A DNA stretch of 64,000 nt, from positions 1-64,000 of the forward strand of contig MFYT01000012.1 in assembly GCA_001789205.1 (NCBI GenBank), given 5' to 3'. The notes under the pieces were generated by a model. It saw only the letters and a list, made by a program, of their open reading frames with translations. It was not told where the DNA came from and made no database searches. The position numbers were made by a program, and so were the translations under genes. Source of the DNA: Candidatus Raymondbacteria bacterium RIFOXYA2_FULL_49_16. GTDB lineage: Bacteria > Fibrobacterota > OXYB2-FULL-49-7 > XYB2-FULL-49-35. Shown here one piece after another: positions 57,664 through 64,000 of this stretch; position 1 is the stretch's first letter; every line of letters starts with the position of its first letter.

Positions 57664-60010
57664 TTTCAAGACCGTCAGGCTGAAGAAGAAGGATGAGACC
57701 CAGTTCGGCCGTTCCACCGCCCTCTCCTTCCCGCTCTCAACCGCCGGCCGCCTCCGTGTCCTGTTGTTTGTCCTGGTTTGTATATTTATCAATCTTATTT
57801 TCCCGCCGGAAAAAATATACGAGTCCTTCGACATCCCCAAAGAAGGCGACATCACGAAGAAACCCATCATCGCGCCTTTTACCTTCGACATTCTCAAAAC
57901 GGACGAGGAATTGCAGCGCGAACGCGCTGAAGCAATGGCCAAGGTGCTGCCGGTCCTGGAATACGACTACGATGTCACCGAAAAAATATTCAACCGTTTC
58001 ACCTGGTTTTTCGACAATATGACGCTCCTCAACGCGCACGAGACTCCCGATTCGGTGAAGCAGCGGCTGTGGGCCGACCTCAAGAAAGACGTGTCGGTGA
58101 GCACCATCAAGGCCTTTACCCGCGGCAAGGTGAATGCCGATAATCTCCTCTTTATCATCGATAATATGCTCGACGAAGGCATTTCAGCCGTGCTGGTGGT
58201 GCGCGACATCAAGGAGCGCGACGACTTTAAGGCGCGGTATAATATTGACTTTGTTAACTATCTCCAGTACAAGGGTGATTTTGTCACTTTGCTGCGCGAC
58301 GAGGGAGAACGGACCGTTCCCGCGAAGAGCCTCCTGGTAAAGGAGGGGGTCATCGAGCGCGAGAAGGCTCAGCTCAAGAAGATGTTCCCGCCGGGTGTAC
58401 TCGAGGCGGTCTACGAACTCATCTACGCCTATGTGTCGCCCAATATTTTCTATAGTGAGGAACTGACCAGTCAGCGCAGGGTGCTTGCCGCGAACAGCGT
58501 GCTTAAAACCAGCGGCAAGGTAATCAAGGACCTTGAGATTGTAGGAAAGAACAAGCTGGTGACCCCCGACATCTACCGGAAGATATATTCTCTCCAAATA
58601 GCCCAGGAGAGCATGCGCAAGGACACCAGTTTCGATAAAATTATGCCCATCATGGGAAGGGTCTTCCTGAACACGCTTATCGTTGGCCTGTTTTTTCTTT
58701 TCGCGTCCCAGCGCCGCAAAGACTGTTTTACCAAACCCGCGCACATCGCTTCCATTGTCCTGGTGCTCGCCCTCCAGTACACGCTTTTGGTGGCCACCCT
58801 GAAGATCGTGGACGTTTTCCTGGTGCCGCTTGACTGGAACGAGAAGGTGGAATTCGCCTACCTTTTGCCCATGGTCCTTGGTCCCATGCTCATCACCGTG
58901 CTCTTTGACTTTGAAATGGGCGGTGTCTTCTGCCTTACCATGGCCTTTCTTGCCGGTGTGGTGCTCCACTTTGAATTCAGGATGACCCTGGTCCATTTTT
59001 TCGCGGGCCTTGTGGCCGCGGCAGGCGTGCGTAATATCCGGTACCGCTCCCAATTTTTTCTCACGTTGCTTCTCTATTCATTTGCCTACTTTGTTCTCAT
59101 CACAGCCATGAGCCTGATCAAGTTCGGACAGTACGACCAGATGACCTTGTTCAAGAACTTTGGCCTGGCAGGTCTTTCGGGCGCCATCAGCATCATGCTC
59201 GCCATCACCCTCATCTGGATCTTTGAAAAGACCTTCGGCATTACCACGAACCTTTCGCTCATCGAACTGTCGGACATGAATTCACCGGTGCTCAAGCGTC
59301 TTTCCATAGAAGCGCCGGGCACGTACCATCATAGCGTGCTCATCGGGAACCTTGCCGAATCCGCGGCTGAGGCCATTAGCGCCAATCCGCTCAAAACGCG
59401 CGTACTCGCTTATTACCACGATATTGGAAAAATCCACAAGCCGGAATATTTCATCGAGAACCAAGGGAACAACAACCTACACGACAAAATATCGCCCCGC
59501 ATGAGCGCCCTGATCATATCGTCTCATGTAAAGCAGGGGATCGACCTTGCCAAACGGTACAAACTGCCGGCGGCCATCCGTGACGTGATCAAGGAGCACC
59601 ATGGCACCACGCTCATCTCGTTTTTCTACGAAAAGGCCAAGGAGCTCGATGAAACAAGCAGGATCATGCGCGAGGAATTCTGCTATCCGGGACCAAAGCC
59701 CCAGACAAAAGAGAGCGCGCTCATTATGCTGGCTGATTCAGTGGAGGCGGCCTCGCGCGCGCTGTCCGAACCCACCACCAGCCGGCTGCGCAGTCTCACG
59801 GACAGCATCATCGAGTCGAAGATCGCCGATGGCCAGCTCGATAACTGCGACCTTACCTTCAGCGACCTGGCCAAGATCAAGGAGAGTTTTATGCCCGTGC
59901 TTGCCGGCATGTTTCATACGCGCATCGAATATCCTGAAACAGACATGAAGAAGACCGAGCGGAGGGTCGTGCGGCCGCCCGAGGAGAGGCCATTGCAGGG
60001 AAACCTTTGA
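57653..60010 (+). CDS. 7TM-HD membrane phosphodiesterase (PgpH-like)
   Basis: A 785-residue inner-membrane protein: one N-terminal helix (LLFVLVCIFINLIF), a large extracytoplasmic domain (~55-330) of the 7TM-HDED type, about seven helices (~335-520), and a cytoplasmic HD domain (YHHSVLIGNLAE near 558; YYHDIGKIHKPEYF near 588; HHGTT near 644). PgpH homologues hydrolyse cyclic di-AMP. The phoH-pgpH order is common, usually followed by ybeY, which is absent here. A basic, Pro-rich tail ends the protein. Confidence 0.9.
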   Translation: MASNFKTVRLKKKDETQFGRSTALSFPLSTAGRLRVLLFVLVCIFINLIFPPEKIYESFDIPKEGDITKKPIIAPFTFDILKTDEELQRERAEAMAKVLPVLEYDYDVTEKIFNRFTWFFDNMTLLNAHETPDSVKQRLWADLKKDVSVSTIKAFTRGKVNADNLLFIIDNMLDEGISAVLVVRDIKERDDFKARYNIDFVNYLQYKGDFVTLLRDEGERTVPAKSLLVKEGVIEREKAQLKKMFPPGVLEAVYELIYAYVSPNIFYSEELTSQRRVLAANSVLKTSGKVIKDLEIVGKNKLVTPDIYRKIYSLQIAQESMRKDTSFDKIMPIMGRVFLNTLIVGLFFLFASQRRKDCFTKPAHIASIVLVLALQYTLLVATLKIVDVFLVPLDWNEKVEFAYLLPMVLGPMLITVLFDFEMGGVFCLTMAFLAGVVLHFEFRMTLVHFFAGLVAAAGVRNIRYRSQFFLTLLLYSFAYFVLITAMSLIKFGQYDQMTLFKNFGLAGLSGAISIMLAITLIWIFEKTFGITTNLSLIELSDMNSPVLKRLSIEAPGTYHHSVLIGNLAESAAEAISANPLKTRVLAYYHDIGKIHKPEYFIENQGNNNLHDKISPRMSALIISSHVKQGIDLAKRYKLPAAIRDVIKEHHGTTLISFFYEKAKELDETSRIMREEFCYPGPKPQTKESALIMLADSVEAASRALSEPTTSRLRSLTDSIIESKIADGQLDNCDLTFSDLAKIKESFMPVLAGMFHTRIEYPETDMKKTERRVVRPPEERPLQGNL

Positions 60011-60017
60011 ATTGGCA

Positions 60018-60026
60018 TGGTATAAT
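60018..60026 (+). promoter_or_regulatory. Extended -10 promoter before the HAMP gene
   Basis: TGGTATAAT is a perfect extended -10 element (TGn-TATAAT) 33 bases upstream of the ATG. No good -35 lies at the right distance, as is normal for extended -10 promoters. It would let the HAMP gene be transcribed apart from phoH-pgpH. Confidence 0.6.
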
Positions 60027-60058
60027 AACGTATCTTTACCGCATACGGAGGGAATGGT

Positions 60059-60715
60059 ATGGGACAATATAAACGGACCCATTTTTTCATTAACAAGCGG
60101 CTCCAGATCCGCTACATGGTCTCGCTGCTTATTCCCATGCTCATTCTCATCGTGTTTATCGGCTTGGTCATGTTCTATTCCCAAAGCAAGTTCAGCACAG
60201 CGGCCACTCGCGAGATTGGGAAGGAACTTCAGCAGATTATTCGTACCAATAAAATGTACATTGAAGATGAGGTCCAGCGCAACGCCAAGTCCTTGTCTGA
60301 CATAGAAAACCAGCTCAACCAGTACATCACTGGCGCCAAGAACTTTTCAAAGTCCCTGCTTGAAACCGCGTACAAAATCCTCTTTCTTGGGCTCTTTGTA
60401 GTTGTCATCGAAATCGCCTTTCTCACCATATTCATTTCGCACAAAATCGCAGGTCCCATCTACCGGCTTGAACGTTTCGCTGAAGACATGCGCAACGGCA
60501 ATTTTGGCTCGCGCATTTTCCTGCGCAAGGGCGACGAGCTCGCTGATATAGCCTCGAATTTCAACAAAACCGGCGATTTTGTGCGCGATACGGTAAAAAA
60601 GCTGCTCGATATCAACGCGCAACTGCTCCAGGCGGCGCAGGGCAGCGGGAGCAAGGAGCGGCTCAGCATCCTTGAAAAAGAATCAGCCGAATTGCGGCAG
60701 AAACTGAAGCTTTAA
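60059..60715 (+). CDS. HAMP-domain membrane protein
   Basis: A 218-residue protein with two transmembrane helices (YMVSLLIPMLILIVFIGLVM and FLGLFVVVIEIAFLTIFI), a short periplasmic helix between them, and a HAMP domain (HKIAGPIYRLERFAEDMRNG followed by FGSRIFLRKGDELADIA) ending in a coiled coil. No kinase, cyclase or chemotaxis signalling domain follows, so it may regulate a partner. GGAGGG precedes the ATG. It follows the pgpH-like gene, but an extended -10 promoter suggests separate expression. Confidence 0.85.
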   Translation: MGQYKRTHFFINKRLQIRYMVSLLIPMLILIVFIGLVMFYSQSKFSTAATREIGKELQQIIRTNKMYIEDEVQRNAKSLSDIENQLNQYITGAKNFSKSLLETAYKILFLGLFVVVIEIAFLTIFISHKIAGPIYRLERFAEDMRNGNFGSRIFLRKGDELADIASNFNKTGDFVRDTVKKLLDINAQLLQAAQGSGSKERLSILEKESAELRQKLKL

Positions 60716-60742
60716 AAAAAAAGCCGCTGCGCTTGCAGCGGC
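60711..60742 (-). terminator. Terminator of the TPR lipoprotein gene
   Basis: A perfect 8-bp hairpin, GCCGCTGC-GCTT-GCAGCGGC (60723-60742), is followed on the minus strand by nine T. It serves the minus-strand lipoprotein gene and may also block read-through from the HAMP gene, whose stop codon abuts it. Confidence 0.85.
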
Positions 60743-60768
60743 CAGAAGGATTTTCCGCCAAGAACCGT

Positions 60769-61719
60769 TTATTCCACTTCGTCGAGCCTGAGTTCGCTGT
60801 CCTCTTCACGATACAATTTCAGCGAACCGCCCGTTTTGATCATCTCTATTTTCATGACCTTGGGCGTGTTTTTATACATAAAATGGACGAACGCGTGTTC
60901 GCCGGAAAGGGGTTCAATACACACGATTTTCACGGCTTCGCCGCCGCAGTTTTTCTCGTGGTCAATGCAGAGTTCCTTGAAGAAGCTGCCGATGTCCTTG
61001 ATTTCCGGGTCCTCGTTCTGGACGAACCGTTTGATATCGGCGTTGACATCGGTCAGGTATTGCGGATGGAGCAACCCTTTCCACGCACCGATGTTCTTTG
61101 AGTCGAGGGCCTTGAGGTAGGCGAAAAAGGCGTTTTTAAAAGCGGGTGACCGCGTCGAAATCTCTTGCATGCGCGCCTGCAGAAAGGCGTCGCCGGGCAG
61201 CAGGCCGGCCGCTTTCTGGATGGCGAGGATGTTCCTGCTTGTATAGGTTTCCTTTGCCGCGTGAAAGAGAGCTTCGGCCTTTACCCCGTAGAGGGCGTTG
61301 CGTCCGGGCTGATGTTTGATAATGATGTCAGCTACTGGAACGACCTCTTCCCATTTTTTCGCGGGCATCAAGGTGTTGACAATGGACAGGGCGAGCGACT
61401 CAATCGCCTTTTGCATAAGCGTTTTCGCGTCCGTATTTTTGGGATCGAGCGCCTGGGCCTCGTCGAGCAAGCGCACGGCTTCTTCCATGCGGCCAGCGTT
61501 GATGGCGCGCGCAGCCTCGTCCGTAAGCATCCCGGACTTTGCCAGGGGAAGGTAGGTTTGGGCCGTGGGGTTTGAGAGATCCGTGGCTATAACTTGCTCG
61601 AACAGCTCAATCGCTCTTTGATAGTTTCCCCGTTTGAAGGCCCATTTTCCCCGCTGCGACTTGGTGCAGGCCGTGCAGACAAGCGAAAGCGAGATGGCGA
61701 GAATAAGATATTTTTTCAT
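60769..61719 (-). CDS. TPR-type lipoprotein
   Basis: A lipoprotein of 316 residues (signal LILAISLSLVCTAC, Cys18) with TPR-like repeats at ~25-190 (FKRGNYQRAIELFEQVIATD, AINAGRMEEAVRLLDEAQAL). The C-terminal domain (~200-316) resembles an NTF2/SnoaL-like or DUF-type alpha-beta fold (AFFAYLKALDSKNIGAWKGL, later EHAFVHFMYKNT). Function unknown; an envelope assembly scaffold is plausible. It is divergent from the coiled-coil membrane protein gene. Confidence 0.8.
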   Translation of the reverse strand: MKKYLILAISLSLVCTACTKSQRGKWAFKRGNYQRAIELFEQVIATDLSNPTAQTYLPLAKSGMLTDEAARAINAGRMEEAVRLLDEAQALDPKNTDAKTLMQKAIESLALSIVNTLMPAKKWEEVVPVADIIIKHQPGRNALYGVKAEALFHAAKETYTSRNILAIQKAAGLLPGDAFLQARMQEISTRSPAFKNAFFAYLKALDSKNIGAWKGLLHPQYLTDVNADIKRFVQNEDPEIKDIGSFFKELCIDHEKNCGGEAVKIVCIEPLSGEHAFVHFMYKNTPKVMKIEMIKTGGSLKLYREEDSELRLDEVE

Positions 61720-61803
61720 GCCTTTTGTCCCCTTGGTTTAAGGTAAAGTACTTTCCGTGGATAAATATAATTTTTCTCTCTGTACTTGTCCAGAACATGA
61801 CAA

Positions 61804-61860
61804 TTGAAATCGCATGGTTAAAGTTTTATATTTGAATAGTCCATAATGGATGGATACAAT
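61804..61860 (+). promoter_or_regulatory. Promoter region of the coiled-coil membrane protein gene
   Basis: Two sigma-70-like pairs overlap: TTGAAA/TTATAT (61804-61831, 16-bp spacing) and TTGAAT/TACAAT (61832-61860, 17-bp spacing). The second would start transcription inside the ribosome site, so the first is more likely to be used. Confidence 0.4.
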
Positions 61861-61879
61861 AACCAAAAGGAGTTTTAGT

Positions 61880-62551
61880 ATGTCAGTAGAACTCTACCTT
61901 CTCGTTCTGGTATTCGCGGTGGCACTTACCGCCTTTGCCGTGGCCATAAACGCCAATGGCGTGGTGCGGAATGTCCTGTGCTATATCTTCGCCTCGGCAA
62001 TACTCATCGGCGGCGTGGTACTTACCGTCAATTACATTTCCGACATGGCCGTGCGGAAAGCGCAGGAGATAGCGGCAAAGGAAGCGGAGAAACTGCGCTA
62101 TGAAGAGCAGCTGCGCAAGGCCGAGGAAGAGGCGCGTCTGGCGGCAGAGCAGCAATCCTCCACGGGCGATGAAAAACAGTACAAAGCCAGCCTCATGGAC
62201 ATCGTAACCAAGGGCAGCGACATTGCCCGGTCTATCCTCAGCGTTAATGTCGACGATGAAAACGCCGATTACGACGCCCTGGTCAGCCGTTCAGCGGGTC
62301 TAAAAAACCAATCCTATGCCCTCCAAAAACAGCTCGATAACATCAAGGAGGAGGATGGAGCAACGGACCTCAACGAAACCCGGAAAATCCTGGAAAAAGC
62401 GGTTAAAACGCTCGCAGTGGGCGCCAATTATTTCAATCTCTATTTCAAGGCCGAGGACGAAGACCAGGAAGACGAACGTTTCGACATATACCAGCGCAAT
62501 TGTAAAGCGGCGCGCAGCGATTTCTCGCGAGCGTCCGAGAAACTCAAGTAA
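61880..62551 (+). CDS. Membrane protein with coiled-coil domain, unknown function
   Basis: A product of about 223 residues with two N-terminal transmembrane helices (LYLLVLVFAVALTAFAVAI and VLCYIFASAILIGGVVLTV), then a charged coiled coil (KAQEIAAKEAEKLRYEEQLR ...) and a helical C-terminus. No family recognised. The ATG was chosen because AAAAGGAG lies just upstream. Next downstream, 37 bases on, is gcvH, which has its own ribosome site; a functional link is not indicated. Confidence 0.72.
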   Translation: MSVELYLLVLVFAVALTAFAVAINANGVVRNVLCYIFASAILIGGVVLTVNYISDMAVRKAQEIAAKEAEKLRYEEQLRKAEEEARLAAEQQSSTGDEKQYKASLMDIVTKGSDIARSILSVNVDDENADYDALVSRSAGLKNQSYALQKQLDNIKEEDGATDLNETRKILEKAVKTLAVGANYFNLYFKAEDEDQEDERFDIYQRNCKAARSDFSRASEKLK

Positions 62552-62588
62552 CTATTCCAAATCGCTAACCACGAAAGGACACTCTATC

Positions 62589-62966
62589 ATGGCCTCTGTT
62601 CCCGGCGATCTTTTATATACCAAGGACCACGAATGGGCGCAGGTCAAGGGCGCCATGGTTACCTCCGGCATCACCGACCACGCTCAGCACGAATTGGGAG
62701 ACATCGTCTTTGTCCAACTACCCAGTGTTGGTGTGCGTGTTGTCCAGGGACAGCCCTATGGCGAAATCGAAGCGGTAAAGACCGTTGCCCCGCTCAACGC
62801 GCCTGTAGGCGGAACAGTGAAGGAAGTGAACACGGCCCTTGCAGAAAATGCGGGAACAATAAACACCGATCCTTACGGACAAGGGTGGATCATCAGGATC
62901 GAGATGGACAAGGTCTCTGAAACAGCGGCGCTCCTCAACGCCGCCGCCTATGCCAAGCTCATCTAG
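62589..62966 (+). CDS. gcvH: Glycine cleavage system H protein
   Basis: The lipoyl carrier of the glycine cleavage system, shuttling the aminomethyl group between the P, T and L proteins. The 125-residue protein has the family N-terminus (LLYTKDHEWAQV), the lipoylation motif IEAVKT (Lys64) and the C-terminal NTDPYGQGWIIRIEM segment. The same frame is open far upstream, but that part shadows the previous gene and is excluded. It is followed 7 bases later by gcvPA. Confidence 0.96.
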   Translation: MASVPGDLLYTKDHEWAQVKGAMVTSGITDHAQHELGDIVFVQLPSVGVRVVQGQPYGEIEAVKTVAPLNAPVGGTVKEVNTALAENAGTINTDPYGQGWIIRIEMDKVSETAALLNAAAYAKLI

Positions 62967-62973
62967 GAATCCT

Positions 62974-64000
62974 ATGGAAACCCCAGAAAACAGACGGCTC
63001 CTCGCGGCAATGGGAGCCGTCTCGGTCAACGATCTTCTCATTGGCATACCCGCGTCCCTTCGCGCCGCTGGCGGCATAGAGCTTCCCCCGGGCATCAGCG
63101 AGTATGAGGCCTTTTCCGCCCTGCAGCAACTGGCCGCCAAAAACATGCAGCCCCACGAATGGAATTCATTCCTGGGCGGCGGCATCTACGACCACTATAT
63201 TCCTGCGGCTGTCGCGCATATCACCGACCGCTCCGAATTCAAGACCGCCTACACTCCCTATCAGGCCGAGGTGAGCCAGGGAACGCTTCAATGCATATAC
63301 GAATATCAGAGCCTCATCTGCGCGCTCACAGGCATGGAAGTGTCCAATGCCTCGCTCTACGACGGCGCCACCGCGATCGCCGAAGCCGTGATCATGGCCC
63401 GCAGCCTTCACAAAAAAGGCACGGTGTGCCTTGTTCCGGCGTCACTGAACCCGGCGTATCGTGACGTACTCGCCACCTATGCCAGGGGGCTTGGCATCAC
63501 GGTTACCGATGTTTCTTGGGACGCAACGGGCGCGCTCGATCAAAAGGACCTGGAATCAAAACTTTCAGATGACGTTTTTTGCTGCGTGGTGCAGTCCCCG
63601 AACTTTTTCGGGGTATGCGAAGACATTGCCGCAATCGGCAAGATCAGAGAGCGCCATTCCTTTCACTACGTGGTAGTCCCTAATCTTGTCAGTCTCGGGC
63701 TGCTCGAGGCCCCGGGCAATGCGGGCGCCGATATCTGCGCTGGCGAAGCACAGTGCGTGTGCGCCGCTCCTTCATACGGCGGTCCATTGCTTGGTTTTCT
63801 TGCCACGCGCCGCGAATGCGTCCGCCAGATGCCGGGCCGGATCGTGGGCCGCACCGTGGACAAGGAGGGAAAACAGGGGTTTGTACTTACCGCCCAAACC
63901 CGCGAGCAGCACATCCGCAGGGAAAAGGCCACGTCCAATATCTGCTCAAACCAGGCTCTGGTCGCCCTTGCCGCAACCATTTCCCTGTCGCTGCTGGGAA
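62974..64000 (+). CDS. gcvPA: Glycine dehydrogenase (decarboxylating) subunit 1, partial
   Basis: The alpha subunit of the pyridoxal-phosphate P protein, which decarboxylates glycine and passes the aminomethyl group to GcvH. The visible ~342 residues match: SFLGGGIYDHYIPAAVAHIT, YTPYQAEVSQGTLQ, YQSLICALTGMEVSNASLYD and SYGGPLLGFLATR, then GRIVGRTVDKEGKQGFVLTA with TREQHIRREKATSNICSNQAL. The frame is open at the window edge, so the C-terminus (about 100 residues by family length) lies outside. The split P protein (GcvPA plus GcvPB) is implied. Confidence 0.95.
   Translation, partial: METPENRRLLAAMGAVSVNDLLIGIPASLRAAGGIELPPGISEYEAFSALQQLAAKNMQPHEWNSFLGGGIYDHYIPAAVAHITDRSEFKTAYTPYQAEVSQGTLQCIYEYQSLICALTGMEVSNASLYDGATAIAEAVIMARSLHKKGTVCLVPASLNPAYRDVLATYARGLGITVTDVSWDATGALDQKDLESKLSDDVFCCVVQSPNFFGVCEDIAAIGKIRERHSFHYVVVPNLVSLGLLEAPGNAGADICAGEAQCVCAAPSYGGPLLGFLATRRECVRQMPGRIVGRTVDKEGKQGFVLTAQTREQHIRREKATSNICSNQALVALAATISLSLLG

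Noticed and set aside
58184-59053. A 289-codon open frame antisense to the 7TM-HD gene
   Set aside because: It is wholly antisense to a strongly supported gene and has a His/Gly/Glu-rich composition typical of shadow frames.

Overview
The window reads as chromosomal DNA of a diderm (two-membrane) bacterium of moderate to high GC, most likely from the FCB superphylum and close to Fibrobacterota. This placement is inferred from four things: an OstA/LptA-type LPS-transport protein and a LolC/LolD lipoprotein-release system (two membranes); three large secreted proteins ending in the C-terminal NPNPFNP-type sorting domain typical of FCB bacteria; an McsA/McsB protein-arginine-kinase pair outside a Firmicutes-type ctsR-clpC locus; and no phage or plasmid backbone. 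No rRNA, tRNA or CRISPR array was seen.

Layout. 1-8.3 kb: hisS, a small Zn-finger protein, a membrane-bound LysM lytic transglycosylase, a lipoprotein built from flagellar-hook domains, a GrpB-like protein and aroA. 8.3-14.3 kb: an OstA-like LPS transport protein, a decayed AraC-type regulator with tandem hairpins, an MFS transporter, a PilZ protein behind a CRP-like site, a GT9 glycosyltransferase and an AAA/DUF4143 ATPase. 14.3-18.3 kb (minus strand): a tight four-gene unit of a small ORF, a nucleotidyltransferase, a YfhO-like membrane protein and a flippase-like membrane protein. 18.4-22.4 kb: an XRE-cupin regulator, a very large OYE/glutamate-synthase-type flavoprotein, then a scar of decayed mobile elements. 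22.6-25.9 kb: aroB, and a TPM-nucleotidyltransferase-LemA cluster. 25.9-31.6 kb: one compact operon lysS-lolC-lolD-mcsA-mcsB-secreted protein. 31.7-33.2 kb: vapBC, rpsU and a small lipoprotein.

33.2-48.3 kb is an extracellular/envelope block on the minus strand: a 1009-residue glycoside-hydrolase-like protein, a LamG/Ig protein, a transglutaminase-like protein, mntP, a YetA/rhamnogalacturonan-lyase-like protein, an NHL-repeat protein and a Slt-type lytic transglycosylase. The last three overlap and form one operon. 48.4-55.4 kb: a YkvA-like protein, M32 carboxypeptidase, a 56-residue ORF, a probable outer-membrane barrel, a lamin-tail lipoprotein, aspS and a STAS-REC protein. 55.6-64 kb: a coiled-coil lipoprotein plus LysM protein behind a near-consensus sigma-70 promoter, phoH and a 7TM-HD phosphodiesterase (pgpH-like), a HAMP protein, a TPR lipoprotein, a coiled-coil membrane protein, gcvH and the start of gcvPA, which runs off the edge.

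The most unusual items are the hook-domain lipoprotein that lacks the polymerising ends of a flagellar hook, the lysS-lolCD-mcsAB operon, the secreted transglutaminase-like protein with a sorting domain, the slt-NHL-YetA operon, the TPM/LemA cluster whose nucleotidyltransferase has lost a catalytic acid, and several dispersed palindromic repeats, two of which reach into coding sequence.
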